The notes below the pieces were generated by a model. The model made no database searches and was not told the DNA's origin. It was given only the letters and a program-made list of their open reading frames with translations. 64,000 nt of DNA from Acheta domesticus (lineage: Eukaryota; Arthropoda; Insecta; Orthoptera; Gryllidae): NCBI GenBank assembly GCA_031308135.1, contig JAHLJT010008756.1, positions 99,784,510-99,848,509 on the forward strand, read 5' to 3'. This document shows, piece after piece, positions 23,621 through 37,080 of the stretch. The position numbers and the translations under genes are program-made. How positions within the stretch are numbered: position 1 is the first letter of the stretch; every line of letters begins with the position of its first letter.

Positions 23621-26185
23621 CAATTAATTCATCCAATTAATAATTTTGTCTTGTATAATATTTAGTGAAGTACATTGATCTAGTTTGTATTTTTGAACCG
23701 TAATCGGAAAAGTACTTTTCCAATTTTTATTTACTTTATTTTTTAATAAGAGGACTTTTATGTAATCACGTAATAAAAACTAAGAATGACAAATGACAAC
23801 ACTTACAAATTTATCCTAGAAGAATAATTGTATTTAATTCGTGTATGAGGAAGTCAACATTTTGGTCGTGGCGCACGCCATCTTCAAAGCTTAGAGGTTG
23901 ACGTTATTGAGACTAGGAAGTGTGAGCATATTTTCTGTAAGTGGTTCTAATATCGCTCAATCCCAAACATTTCTGCATTATATGAATTTATTATAAATAC
24001 TGATACAGGTAAACTTATATAGTTACGTTAACTTATGGGACTGTTACAATAAAGATAGTGCTTCTTCAATATTCTCTAACAAAACTTTTACTCACATACT
24101 CAGCACGCCCACCATCACTCCTCGATTTTCAGCTCACTTACCTAAAAAAGAAAAAAGACATGAGTTCCGAATGAATTTTTACTTAGGATCTTATATTTAA
24201 TGTCCACTTAGTTTAACATGGTTGTAAAATTAATCAAGGCACCACACAAATTTATCTAATTTAATTTCACCCAAACGAGATATCATTGAAATACTGGATA
24301 GTATACAAGTAGATACTGGACCATCGTATTACTGAACCTATTCGCAAAGTTTGAAAACGAAATTGTAGAGTAATAAGAACCTATATTGCACAAATGATAA
24401 AGGGTGAATATGATAATTTGAACTCATATATCAATTTGTGAGTTTAGAAGAGATGTTGATCCTGTGTTTACAGAACACTGAGTGTTTTTATACATTTTTA
24501 TCGACAATTTTAATTTAGAATTTGACATCAATATATAATTTATTGAAATTACACTACAAAATTCAAATAATTTAGACATGTATAATGATTTGTTGTCGTA
24601 TACTCTCAACGTTATATTTCTTCAACAAAACTAAAAGTATGTCACATTTTCTTTTGAGAAAAGTGAAAAAAAACTGTTCCTGGAATCCCAGAAGTAGATT
24701 GGGAGATAATACTGTACAGTATATTGCGAGAAGTACACGTCAGATTGACTGTTTTCTTCATAAAAGAAGCAATATTACAATTTACCACTAAAACAATATG
24801 TTTACTATTTGCGCTAATTTGAAATTTATCTGGTAATAAATGTTTAACATTGTCAGGTTTGTGGAATCATTTATATCATCCTTAATTTTCATCACATTTT
24901 CTTTTCATTTGTTACACACTTTTTCATCCTTGCTTAGTGGTCATAAATAATTATGGGCGTTGCACAAAATTCTCAACTGGTACATGTTACTTTTAAATCA
25001 ATGGGCCTTTTGTTTATGTCAGTTGGAAAAATAATTTTCACTAGCCTCAAATTATGTTTAAAACTGCAATAACATTTTGTTAGTTGCTTTTGAAGATTTA
25101 TTATTGAGACATAATTTACATTATTTTACCTGCCTCTCACTAACTCTCTCTACTATCGCAACGACTACCTTACTCTTCACTAATTAGCTAATTAGAGTGA
25201 CGACTTCATCGGCACAATTTTCTGTTTCTACATTACAATCTCATGACATATTTTATACAGGGCTCGTTGCAAAAGGTCAGAATTCCATTGTTTCCTATCG
25301 TCATCTTCATCACATAATCTCAAGGCTTATTCACGCCGTCTGAAACTATGTTTCTATGTTGTCTGCTGTCCATTCCAGCTTTGCGCGTGATTCGGAAACC
25401 TTCTTGGTCTTCACGAAATATATACTGAGTCGCGTTATTTTCCCTCTTAAAATTTCCTTCAAGTATATTTCGTGGAAAGTTAAGTCGAAAAATATGCCTC
25501 ATTAAACGTTACTTCCCTTTACCTTATTATTTCTATTTTTATTTTTATGTTTTGCGTTTTATTTAAAACGGTATCATTTCTGTGATATTTTCCTCAGATT
25601 GCAGCTTCTGATCTACTTCTTTCTTATTAGATTAAAGTCCTGGTTTGGCATCCACAAGTAAATACGTTCAATATAAAGCATTTCAAGATTTATTTCTGTA
25701 TTTGCGAGAAATATGAATTGATGATTTTGAGAAACAGATGTAGGAACTTTGCTACCACGTCCCGCAATTTAAATACAATTTCGTTTGTCTAATGTTAACG
25801 AGACAATTTTCATTTAAATCCTAATACATTTTGATGTGCGTACGTCAAATTACCTTGAAAATCCTGGGTGACATAGAGATGGGTATCTAAGTATTAAATA
25901 TCCATTTCCCACTTTTTTTTCAATAAACATTTACAGAATGAAGCAAATGCGTTCTGACTCTCACATCACAAATTTACCTCAGCATTTGACAGTCTTCGGA
26001 TACAAATTTTTGTTTTATTGAACTTTGGAGTAACTACCTCTGCTGCTACTTATAGAAGATGCAATACTGCGGGTTGCCTGCTTAAATAATACGATGTCGA
26101 ATACGGTGCAGAAAGATTGAAACGATGAATAATGAGCGAGGAGAAGGAGCGAATGGAAGAATGAGAGGAGAGAAACCGGCTTACA
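23621..26185. other. AT-rich spacer
   Basis: About 2.5 kb of low-GC DNA without a recognised gene or repeat. Confidence 0.5.
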
Positions 26186-26189
26186 TCGT

Positions 26190-26510
26190 GCAACCAAGCG
26201 CGATTGCGTTTGTTCAGCGCAGTTTCCGCCCGGATCGAGCGGTGCTTGCAGCGCGATGCCCGGAGGCGAATGCCTGGAGGGGGCGGGGGCGGGGGCCTCC
26301 GCCCCGCCTCCTGTGGAGCCTCAGGCCCTCGGAAGTACGGTGGGCGGGGCCGCGGAGGAGGGGGAGGAAAGGGGCGGGGGCGAGGGGCGAGGGGGGGCGT
26401 CAGGAGCAGCCACCGTTCGGGGCGCGACCGCGGGGCGAGGGCCGTCTCATTTGGATTTACGGGTAAATCCCTCTGGCCACAGTTCTCTCTCCAAGGAATG
26501 CGGGTGAAAC
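26190..26510. promoter_or_regulatory. CpG island 4
   Basis: A GC- and CpG-rich block with GGGGCGG-type (Sp/KLF-like) sequences, notably at 26,278-26,300 and 26,340-26,385. Open frames in all three forward phases are Gly/Arg/Ala-rich, which points to composition and not coding. Function not determined. Confidence 0.45.
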
Positions 26511-27449
26511 TTGAATAAGGTTTTCATGAAAATGAAGAGAAATGCAAAATTCATTCATAATTCAGTAATTTATAAATAAATATTATTCTCTTTTCATTGT
26601 TATATGATGACGATCTCAGCCCGAGTGTTGGTGGGGCCTGTATTCACGCAAAAGAGGAGGCTTGCGACTTCTTGTCCCCTCTGTTTCTTGGCTGGCGAAC
26701 AGAGTGGTGGATACCCATCGTCTTCTATTGGATGAATGATTATATATCCTTGCAAATTATCATACCTATTATTTTCTGGTATGTATTTTACTATTTAAAT
26801 TCGTTGTAGATAGTGGTGTCCTATTGGTAAATATGCCTTAAAGGCAAATCCGATAGTATTATTAGCCTTGATCTTCTAGTTTATCTGACCTTGATATCTT
26901 TTTAGAATATTGGAGACCAAGCAGCAGAAAACTTATTCATTGTCGTATGGTTTTACTGTGCAATTATGAAATGAGTGATGATACTTTCAATTATGAAGTT
27001 GGGATTTGCATTTGCTGTTCCCGCCACAGTCCCAAAGTAAACGCATCCATTTCGTACTCACTTAGAGGCGACAATTCTCGTAGGGATGTTTCAGCCGCAG
27101 TCAGAAGTCCCATTTTCTTTTCTGTACTGTAATATCTGCCTAACACGATCAGCGCAATGAAATACCTATCTTAAAGGCCGGCGACAATTAAAGGTTTTAC
27201 AGACCACCGTGCGTTAAGAACAATCGAAACAAATGAGTTACAGTTAAAAATGGGACATGTGTATACTTATTCCAAAAAGTGCTATTTTTGTTTTTGATTT
27301 TTTTCCTATATGATGGTGGTATTATGAAATGTATTGAACAACACAAGGCAGATAACAAAAATAACGGGTTTGGTTACTTGCTGTTGATCTGGTTAAGGTT
27401 AATGACGTGATGCCAATAACCACGATACACGTAATGTATATACCTTTCA
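26511..27449. other. AT-rich spacer
   Basis: No feature recognised between islands 4 and 5. Confidence 0.5.
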
Positions 27450-27770
27450 CCGTGGTACATCACTGTCCCAGAAGAAAACGCCTCCGCCCTTGATTCGGGG
27501 ATTGCCCGTGATGATGCCCACTTCATCAGAACATTGCGCGCTGCGCAGGGCGTTGCGGTGCGGTGTTGGGGGGGGGGCTGAGGGGGAGAGTGACGTGCGC
27601 CTGTAGCGACCGCAGCTGCTGCGGAAATGCGCCGTTGGCACGACGCCCGCCCCGCTCCTTCGCCCCGCCCACGACACCAGCGCTCACCAGCACTCGCACT
27701 CGTGTTTCTCGCCCGCCGGAAACGCACCATCAGGAACTGCGTTGCGGACCATTTGCGCACCGCCATTCTC
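27450..27770. promoter_or_regulatory. CpG island 5
   Basis: A CpG-rich block with a run of nine Gs near 27,570 and C-rich sequence from 27,640. It lies about 1 kb from island 4, so the two could bracket a first exon or promoter pair, but no exon could be assigned. Confidence 0.4.
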
Positions 27771-30184
27771 ACCCGTTTACGACCAGTCTGCCTTTTTACG
27801 TAACTTATGTTATTGCAACAAGTACCTATTTGCTTTGAAACTATCACGCACAAAATCACCGTTTTCGTCACTTTTGACTTTCAACGTTGACTTGTTTTAA
27901 ATTAGTCAGAAAATGCCCGATATCTTTTTTTAAATACTAAGGGTCATGTGGAATCATTCAGACAAATTATGTTCCCCTACCCCCCCCCCTACGTCCCGCA
28001 TGCCAGAAGAATCACCTCGCATCCTTCCTCCCACAAGAGCGATCACCTAACCTCACTTTTTGCCTCCTATTTCTCACCTTTCCTTCCACTGAGTGTGATC
28101 CCCGCCTTTCTATTTACATCGATACGTGAGGAGGAGGGAGATGGTGGGGTGATCGATTCAGAGGTCGAGGCAGGATGGGACCGGCATTCGGGGCCGAGGG
28201 AAGGGAGGCTCGGATGCGCGCCCTGCGAAGCGGTAGCCACGATGCTCAGGAACTACGAACGCGGTACTTCTCGAATGAGCTCAATCACATCGACGCTCAA
28301 GAAACAATAGCTCGTATATTAATTTTTATAGTATATTCTTCTTCAAATTCATATCACTCTTAGGCAAATAAAGTAAAAGACATTTTATTTTGTGAAAATA
28401 GTATTTGACATTGAACACTAATATGCATAATACTAAATAATATTCAAATTATGCGGAGGAATAAATCATTTACCTTTTATATCGTGTAAAATAACTATTT
28501 CGAGACACGAGTTCTTGTTTATTCAAGGTTAAAATGTTAAAGTAATTCTAAACAAACTGTAATTATTTCATGATTCAGGATTGCCATAAATCTAGTACAA
28601 GAAAAATTAAAAACGTCGAAGTTATCTAATATTCTTAAAACCCTCAATGCAATCATTCTTTTGCCAATTTGGATTAACAATTACGGTAACTTAATGCTTA
28701 AGAATCTGAGTGTAAATCACTTTCGGATTCGATTTTTGGTGAGGATAACTAACGCTTCGAATAATTTGAAGTATCTCCAAAAAGTGTACATTTTGCGACG
28801 GCGGATTCATGATTGTTTCAACGTCTATATTATTCTTTCCTCGTGTGTATGCTGTGGAAAATTGAACCCCATGTAATGAACTTCGTGAATGCACAGAAAC
28901 CAATTCGGGTCTTGTTAGAAACTGTAATATTATCCAAAATTAAATAGAGTTGTGACAGTAAAAAATACAGATGCTCTCAACCACCTCACACTATAAGAAA
29001 TATAAATGTTGAAATTTGACTCTCAGCAAATCATTCACTTTTTGGAAAGTAAATTTCCAATTCTATGCTTGAATCTTTCCCTGTAAAATTATAATTTTCT
29101 AATTTTTGTCTGGCCTACTTAACACGCGTTTCACACGTCCAATACCTCAGTTACCTCGTAAGGAACAAGGACATTTCACAAGACTTTGTGCTGTAGGTTA
29201 ACAAGTTTCAATGCTTTCATTGACATCGCTTAGAATCTGAAAACGAAAGCGTTTAACCTCAAACGCATTGGCCGCCGAGCTATCGAGATGATTTCACTCC
29301 CACGAATACGTTACAACAAAGTGGCTCAACTTTCGGCATTCGCCTAGAAGCGATCTATTGCTCATGCAATCCCGAACAGTTGATGTGCTCGGCGAATGTT
29401 TGCTTCCTTAGACGTGTCTAAAAGACCGACATGCGGTGGGTAGGGGGAGCACCGAATGTTCGTCGCTCGGCAAGGAGAAAGCAACACATCCACTCTACTC
29501 GGGATTCGGCAATCTGTCGCTCGCTACTCGCCGAATACTGAATGTGTGGAGGCGCCTTTGCAGGTGGAACTTGAGCGTATCCCAAAAGTGAGGCAAGCTG
29601 CTCCAAAGTATACTTTCCACATTATTAGAAATTTTCTTTTCTAAAATTAATCACAAGGTAACATTTATCTTGATCTAGCCTGTATTTTTTGTAGTATAAA
29701 TCCGTCATTTACCATTTAGCATAGGAAAAACTGATGAAGATTAACAATGACAAGAGAATGAGTAAATGGGTTATGCCTATTGACAGAATACTTGTTTCAA
29801 AAGAGGAGAAAGAATGAAATCTTTAAGATACCATTTTCAGAAAGTCCTCAGAAACTTGTGATAGATTAAAATGTTTCTTAATTAAAATTTTAAATATAAA
29901 TTTTTTGTATTTTGTTTGTAAAAAGTAATATTATAAAAATAAAATAGTTAATGTTTATACTCAATTCATTTATTTTAATAAAACAAAAGCTCTTTTTTCC
30001 AGTTACGTTAGCTTTTATTTTATAAGAACAATAATTTGGATTACCAGAAAAAATAATTTAGTGCAATCTTTTGAATTATTTGTCCATTTGTTAAAATTAA
30101 ATTGATAATTTATTGATACTTTTATCATTGTGTTAATTTCATGCAAATAATTATAACAACAACGCCAGCAACTTCGGTTTAAGA
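27771..30184. other. AT-rich spacer
   Basis: Contains a C-run near 27,978-27,990, a moderately GC-rich patch at 28,125-28,260 and another at 29,260-29,600 where gaatgttt/gaatgttcg-like words recur. No gene is supported. Confidence 0.45.
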
Positions 30185-30345
30185 ATTAGCATACCGGGCT
30201 GTTGTTCTTGAGTCTGGTTTAGTACCTGATCGAAGTCGTGGATTTTTAAGGGGGGAAAATTCTTCGTACGCCCTCCTTTGGAAGGGAGGTAAAACCGACT
30301 GTCCCGTATTGTAGATTTGATGCATGTAAAACATCCTCAATCATA
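30185..30345 (+). mobile_element. Second SINE-like relic
   Basis: A decayed tRNA-like start (gcataccgggctgttg ... gatcgaagtcgtgg) is followed by a short body containing cgccctcctttggaaggg and aggtaaaaccgactgtcccg. I recognise the body style from tRNA-derived arthropod SINEs. It is unrelated to the long SINE family above. Only one copy was seen. Confidence 0.35.
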
Positions 30346-30399
30346 AAGAAGCCAAATCGCTTATTTTGTCGCCCGAGTAATACCTTCTTTCTCTGCTAT

Positions 30400-31850
30400 A
30401 GCGAAATTTGCGTGGTCAGACGAAAGAATGGGAATATGTATATGGCATACGTGAATTTTAAGAAAGCCTTCGATTCTGTTCTTTATGATAGAAATACTTT
30501 GGCTTTACAAAGTCAACTCGTCTTTGATCTCGTTTCTGCAACATATGATAACCATCTGGGAAATGAACCTTCTTTTTAAAACTCCAACTCAAGCTACTGA
30601 GACTAATATCATCCCTATTGAAGATGAAATATTTCGAGGAGATTCAGTAAGCCCATTATTGCTTATTCGGTTCATGAATCTCTTGTTCAATATTTCAAAC
30701 ACCACAATGTAAGGATTTGCGATCAAAGCAGGAATTAAATTATTATATCTCATTAATTATCTAGCGTAGACGGATGATGCGAAGCTACAGCTCATATATC
30801 TCTTGAAAACTGTGGAAATATTTTCAAACGATATAAGAACGCAATTTTAACTGGCCAAGCCCCGAGCAGTCAGTGTGTTTAAAGGAAAGCTGCATATGCA
30901 AAATATTGCTTATAAACGTGAGACCTGTGGACGCATATGCAGGATACAAGCTGAAGAAACATACCTCGAAATGGAACACGCCAAGGACAGTGATCATAGC
31001 AGTAAAAAAGAACTAATCACCAAATTTGGATGGGGAGTATGAAAAATTTAAAAAACGGAACTTAATAAAGGGAATACTTCCAAAGATGTTAACACATAAC
31101 CCTTGCTAATCTCAGCTGGAGTTGTGTTGTAGAGAACACACGAAGAAATAAATGACACCATTATCGAAAGCTCTTAAACACCACCCTAGAGTTCAGTTGA
31201 TTGTGTGACCGTCTCATGATACTTCGACGGAAGAGGCTTCACTGACATTAACATGATATCATACGTAAGCACATTGAGAACCTCAGGAAGTTCTTCCGTG
31301 CCAAATATACAGTTTCTAAACTGTAGGCTGTAGTTTTCACAATGCAAAAATGATCATCTTTAAAGTTATGCTAGTCACAAGCAAGTCTTACGGCATTGAG
31401 TGTACAGCAAAACTACCATGCGTAAATGGAAAATACCATACATGGAATACATTCAAATGAGATCAACGAAGAAGCATGTGGACACAGAAGCCTAAACTAC
31501 TGATTGATATCAGGTCAGAAATTATCTGAAATAGAAGGTTTCAACGGTCACCAAGCAGCATCAAGTAATTTCTGCACGCAGTTACAGAAAATATATAGTT
31601 CCTAAAGAAGCAAGTATGGTTGAGTACGACCACTGCAGGTACAGTTAAGATTAAATTGAATCGATACAGCACATTATATCAAATTCAGCACGACCACTGC
31701 AGGTACGGTTGAGAACAAATTGAAGAACCTACAGCATATTACACGAGGCTGCACATGTCTAGCTGAATTAGAGAACAGGAACCAATGTAATGCAGTATCT
31801 GTTCCTGTTGGTCCAGAAGTACCTGTTAATATTTGATGCGCGAGTGCCGC
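30400..31850 (+). pseudogene. Degraded LINE reverse transcriptase
   Basis: Reverse transcriptase motifs appear in order in shifting frames: motif A as AYVNFKKAFDSV (about 30,445-30,480), where the usual catalytic Asp is Asn; a helix region, IEILWLYKVNSSLISFLQHM; motif B as EIFRGDSVSPLL (about 30,626-30,662); and motif C as TDDAKLQL (about 30,770-30,790) preceded by a stop codon, followed by FSNDI. The class is a non-LTR element of the type with GIFQGDSLSPLL in motif B. The rest, to about 31,850, is too decayed to assign by domain. It is non-functional, with frameshifts after motif A and several stops. Confidence 0.6.
31628..31744 (+). repeat. Imperfect 61-bp tandem duplication
   Basis: The sequence gaccactgcaggtac begins at 31,628 and again at 31,689. 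In each copy it is followed by gtt(a)aga, aaattgaa and tacagcata-like blocks. It sits in the distal part of the LINE relic. Confidence 0.65.
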
Positions 31851-34640
31851 ACTAAATGTACGGATATAATTCGGAGAGCGTTTTGTAAAATTCTTCTTAT
31901 TGTTTGTACTGTAACAACAATTCACACAAACAGAATCAGTAATCGAATTGATATTATTATTTTCAATAAAGAAAACGGGTCGATATTATTGATGTATGAA
32001 TTACGAACACTTCAAATCTTCAGTTTAAATACAATGAAAGGAAGAATGAGTATGTGGATCTCTCAGAATCTATCAAACAACAATGGAATGCAGACCAAGC
32101 AAAAATAGTTTCTATTGTAGTATTGAAAACTGGCGCCATCCAAAAGATCTTGCATCAAAGTCTTAAGGGACTGGATCTTCCTGAAAACCCATGAAAGTTG
32201 GTGCAGAAGTGTACCATTAGCTTAGCGATTAGAATTGACATCAATTAAGATAACTAGGTTCAAATTATATCCATAGTTTGTACTTTTATTAATGTGTATA
32301 ATTTATGTATGCACCATATTGTGAGATAAACTGTGAGATAGGAAAAGGAGAGGTATAAAGATGAAACGTTTAAATAGATATGAGATGTAAATACAAATAA
32401 TAATAATAATAATAATAATATATTTCACTTTTGACACCCCTGATAAAAATACTGGCCAACCCCTGAATGGGGAGGAAGAAATACATAGATATTTGAGCTT
32501 CCTTAGGAATTTCTTCGGAGCACCAAATACAGCTGGCTGTATGCACGATATATAATGCATAAGTTTGTAAAATAATGCAGTTTGTACGTAAAACGTGATG
32601 AGAAATATAGTTTTGTGGTAGGTTTCTGCAAGGTTCTCCCATTTCAAAAATTTCTTTTTCAATTTCCGCTAAATTATTCGTCAACTCATTATACATTCCT
32701 AATAATTTTCAAATAATTATTTATTCCATAATCTACTAAAATATCATTTTATACAAATTGCTGTTCAACAGCATCATCTGTGGATCGGGTTATTTTTTTA
32801 CTTTATACTCATATATTACAAGGGAGTGCCAAAATAGATTACACTTCTTTCAATATTATGAATATTCATTCCTAATGTTGCAATTTCATTGTGTCTCTTT
32901 TAAAAAATTGATGTTTTAATTCTGGAATTTAGATTATTTGTAAGAATTTTAGAAATGCTCCGCGAACCGGAATACATATTAGAATGAATCTTCGCAGAGC
33001 GAACCGACTAATGATCGAATATATCGGAATTTTTATATGGAAATAATGAATCTTACAAAATGTCATTCAAACGTCAGATGAGCTGTAAAAGAAAAGAACA
33101 ACATGTCAACGCTGAACTAATTAGGGTTAAGCAGCTTGCTTTGACAATGTCACAGATCGAGGTAACTTTTCAATATTCATTCCCAACAAATCATGATTGT
33201 GTAATTCATGATACATTCTCAACAAATCCTTTATATGAACACTATCCTTTCTACTCAGTAATTATTACGCTAAAGAAAGACGAAAAATTTGTACGATTTA
33301 TAAAAACTCATAAATCCCATAAGCTAGCATTGCTGAATAGGGAATTATACTAGCGGTGTGCATCAAACAGATCTAAGGCGAAAACTATAGAATTTTGTGG
33401 ATTACCCTAAAAACCACCATTCGCAACACACCCAGGCGCATTCGCCTCCCAACTTACCCATGCGCATTCGCAACACACGTTTCGTTGCAACACCCGTTCC
33501 GCTGCTACACACGTTACCACGTGCAGTGGCCTCGCTAGGTTCTCGAAATCCCGAGGCAGAAGGTTCAAATGGCGATTCTAACTGCAATTGACTAACGCGA
33601 AATCAAGAGGTCAATCTAATTTATATAGGCTAGCCACGAATTACAATATACATTACATTTAATCAGAATAGAAATCTTTCGCACTTGTAGGCCATCGAAT
33701 TACTCATTCTCGGGCTCCTATTCTGAAAATGTATTTGAAAAAGTTTCATCCGTAAATTACCATGAAGAAGAATAGGCAAAAACACGGAATATTTCGCGTG
33801 AAATACAAACAACACACGTTGCCCACATATTCCTTCTATAGTGTTGCCAAGATATTTGAAGCAAGTATTTGCTTTCAGAAGAGAAAATGCCGAAAAATTT
33901 GGCGAAATAACTCATGATGTGATTTTATTTAACTGTTATACTACACACCATTGTATTATAGTCATTTTATAATGCGTACTGAATGACACTATTTACTAGT
34001 TCTTTTCGTTCTTTCATTCAGACCACAATATAAATTTCATGTAGTATAAAGTAGTTTTATCAATGAATCATCTGATTTTCTCTCGAACCTATGAACCATA
34101 CATTGTGGACCCCGAATGTTCTATTTAAAATGTTTTCAAATTTAATATCACAATTTCATTTGTTCACTCATTACCTAAATCATAAAATATTCAGTGAAAT
34201 ACTGTTCGCAACTACTAAAATATCATAAAAGTAAACCTACTATAAACAATTATCTATGCAACAGGAACAAAAAATTTTCACAGCGCTCTAAAATAAATTA
34301 AATACAAAATTCTACAAATTAAATAATTTATTGAAACTTCAAAAACATGCAATCAATTATTCTTAGTACATCTAGCAACTCACAAGTGTAGACGAAATCG
34401 CATATCTAGCGAAAACCAGAAAAAGACAAATGTTCAGTCACTTTGATGTATGTTGACTTAACGACACTACTGAGAACCATTCTAGCGCGAAGTGGCGAAA
34501 AGTAAATACGTAGGTACTTTCACGTGCGTTGAATTAAAAACTCTGCTCAAGAACCTTTGGATGTAGCCACCAATGTCGAAATTTTGTTGGCAAACTTAAT
34601 CTCCACCCAGACATCCGTCAGCTATCCCTCATAACGACCA
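31851..34640. other. AT-rich spacer
   Basis: Includes a TAA microsatellite (listed separately) and a 97-codon forward frame at 33,060-33,353 rich in Lys, Ser and Thr that I cannot relate to any family. Its upstream context shows no clear acceptor site or promoter. Confidence 0.4.
32395..32422. repeat. (TAA)n microsatellite
   Basis: About nine uninterrupted TAA units. Confidence 0.9.
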
Positions 34641-34654
34641 CTCACCCACAAGCC

Positions 34655-34815
34655 ACGCGTGTGTGCAGACAACGTGCGAGCGTGGTGCGCGGGCGCGGGA
34701 GAGGATAGGGGAAGGGTGGGGAGGGGGCGAAAGCGCAGTGCGGCGCACGCGCCCTCGCAGCGCATCCGCCCCGGGCGAGGACACCGCTCGGGATCCGGCT
34801 TCTGGGCGGTGAGCA
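34655..34815. promoter_or_regulatory. CpG island 6
   Basis: A short CpG-rich block (gcgagcg, gcgggcgcggg, gcggcgcacgcgccctcg). It runs directly into the minisatellite that follows. It may be a promoter remnant or simply the GC-rich edge of the repeat. Confidence 0.35.
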
Positions 34816-34829
34816 GACGCCAGAGTTCA

Positions 34830-35165
34830 GGCTTCTTTCTCGGGCTTCGGCCTTACGCCTCAGGACTCAAGTTTAGGTCTTTCGTCTCAGGCCTCAGGCT
34901 TAGGTCTTTCGCCTCAGGTTTAGGTCTTTCGCCTCAGGTCTCAGTTTTAGGCCTATCGCCTCAGGCTTCAGACGTAGGTCTTTCGCCTTAGGTTTAGGCC
35001 TTTCGCCTCAAGCTTCAGGTTTCAGGCCTCACGCGCAGGCCTTACTCCTCAAGACTCAGGTTTCAGACCTCAGGCTTCAGCCCTCACGCGTCGGCCTTAT
35101 CGCTCAATCCTCACGGTTTAGTTTTCGACCTTAGTCCTCAAGCCTTAACCTTTAGGCCTCATGCC
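34830..35165 (+). repeat. Compound 20/27-bp minisatellite with TTAGG cores
   Basis: The array is built from a 20-bp unit, ttaggtctttcgcctcaggt, and a longer form of about 27 bp in which an extra ctcaggc-type heptamer is inserted. The best units lie at 34,872-35,000; toward 35,165 the units decay but keep tcagg, ttagg and cctca words. One forward frame reads as a Leu/Ser/Gly/Arg periodic peptide, which I take to be a side effect of the repeat. Confidence 0.75.
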
Positions 35166-36415
35166 CCCTGCAATCGTCAATGTGTGGCTTCTGGTACGAC
35201 GACTCCCTTTCGCACACGCGTATACATTTCACACGCTTATTGACCTTCACTTATTGCATAATGCGACTTCAAAGTGAAACTAATTATTACGACGGTGGGG
35301 AAGTTGATGGTGAAGTCGAGTGCTTCGGTGGAGAATACTTAAGTTACTCTTGACTGTACGATGCCGTTGGAAAGGTTGGCGCGCCGCTTTTCGATCATAT
35401 TTCAAAACCACCTTTGGAAACGTAATTCGCTCAAATGATTCGCACCTGTATTTCTGCGGCGTCGACTGGACAGTTAAGTGTAACAAAACTAATAATTAAT
35501 TTTTTGAGGAATTATCTCAACTATCGATTAACTACAAGGTAACATTATAATAAAGTTACTGAGCATTTCGGTAAATGATATAATCTATGAGCGTAGTATT
35601 GAAAAAACTTGGTGTGGTTGTGTAATACGGTGAAGGGCTTAAAAAAATCCCAGTTTCGATTATACTGTTCACACAGCAAACACATAGCATACGAATAATA
35701 GAAAATAATAATATATGGAAAACGCATTAAATACTGTAAAGGTTTTGGTTCAATTGAGTATTACTGGTTTGTACTTGAAGGTTAACACACAATATTTTCA
35801 TTATTTGCAGTGCTCTCGGTAGAAAAAATGCTAAAAATAATCCGCGTTGTTCAAAATAAACACTCATTGATAAAATTGAAATATACCAGAAGAGCCTCAG
35901 AGTTCCAAGAAACACCAAAGAAGCACATGTCACATAAAAAGGGTGAAGTTTATTACCATGGGTTTATTAGCAAAAGTTTATGAGCATGGAAGTCTGCCCG
36001 AAAAACAAGTTCGTATGCATGTGTAAGCATGCGGGTTTGTGCAAAGACGGTTTGTGTGCATGTGTAAGCATGCGGGTATGTGTATGTGCTTGTGACCTGG
36101 ATTTTCCAGTGGTACCGTGCGGCTGTCCGGATCAGAAGCCGGAAAACCATCAGTCCTTTGCAAGTCACGTGGGAGACCCACCAGGCTTAGCTTTTAGACA
36201 AACATGAAGTCCAGTGGTGTAACATGAATTTGGCAAAAAGGAATGGCGATGAGCTTCTTTCACAGGGCCAGCTAAGGAGACATAACATAGTATTTACAAA
36301 ACACGGGGGACGAAGAGTTGGTACCGAATGACACGCAATCCTTTGCTGTATTGTATGGCGTATAATGGTGGGCGTAGTGGAGCAAGGGGGTTAACAGCGA
36401 GGAACACGTGCTGGT
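35166..36415. other. Spacer with a 41-bp tandem duplication
   Basis: Mostly AT-rich. At 36,016-36,036 and 36,057-36,077 the 21-bp word starting tgcatgtgtaagcatgcgg occurs twice, a 41-bp period, in a TG-rich neighbourhood. No gene recognised. Confidence 0.5.
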
Positions 36416-36419
36416 GTCA

Positions 36420-37080
36420 GAGGGGGGCAGAGGCGGAGGATGTAGAGGCCCCATCGCTCAGCCAGCGGTCGACGCGAGAGTGGCCGTGTGATGGGTCAGT
36501 GCGGCGCCGGGATGGAGGAAACGCAACCGTCCGAGGCATTGTGGCGGGGGCGGGCGCCTGCGGGAGGGAGGGCGTCGCGGTGCCGGCGCCGGGCATCGAT
36601 CCCGGGCCGAGGCGCCGACGCGGCGCGACGCAGCGCGATCGCCCCGCGGCGGTGGCAGCGACGGCTGCGGCGGCGGCATCGGCGGTGGCGGTGGTAGCGG
36701 CAGCGGTATTGGCAGCGGCAACGGTAGCGGTAGCGGTGGTGGCAGCGGCAACGGTGGTGGTGTTAGTGATGGTTATGGTGGAGGCGGAGGCAGTGGCGGA
36801 GGCGAAGGCAGTGGCGGTGGCGGCGGCATCAACAGGGGCAGCGACAGCGGCAGTGGTGGCGGTGGCCCGATAGCGGGATTCGTATCGGCAGCATAGGCGG
36901 CGGCATCGGAGGCAGCAGCGGAGCAGCGGCAGTGGCGACGGCGACGGCAGTGGTGATGGCAGAAGTGAGGGCGGCAACTGCGACGGCGACGGGGGCAGCA
37001 GCGGGGCTGAAGTGATGGAAGTGACGGCGATGCCAGTTGTGGTGGCGGTTGCATCAACAGCGTGGGTGGCAGAGGCGGCT
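36420..37080 (+). repeat. CpG island 7 with GGN triplet array
   Basis: The first part (36,420-36,650) is ordinary CpG-rich island DNA. From about 36,650 to 37,060 the plus strand is an imperfect triplet array of GGC, GGT, AGC and GAC units. One frame would read Gly/Ser-rich, another Ala/Val-rich, and the minus strand Pro/Leu/Ala/Thr-rich, so no frame is favoured. Such arrays can encode Gly-Ser linkers in real proteins, but there is no flanking domain and the Gly frame closes at about 36,894. Confidence 0.6.

Noticed and set aside
34860..35000. Interstitial insect telomere (TTAGG)n
   Set aside because: TTAGG occurs once per 20-27-bp unit and never in direct tandem.
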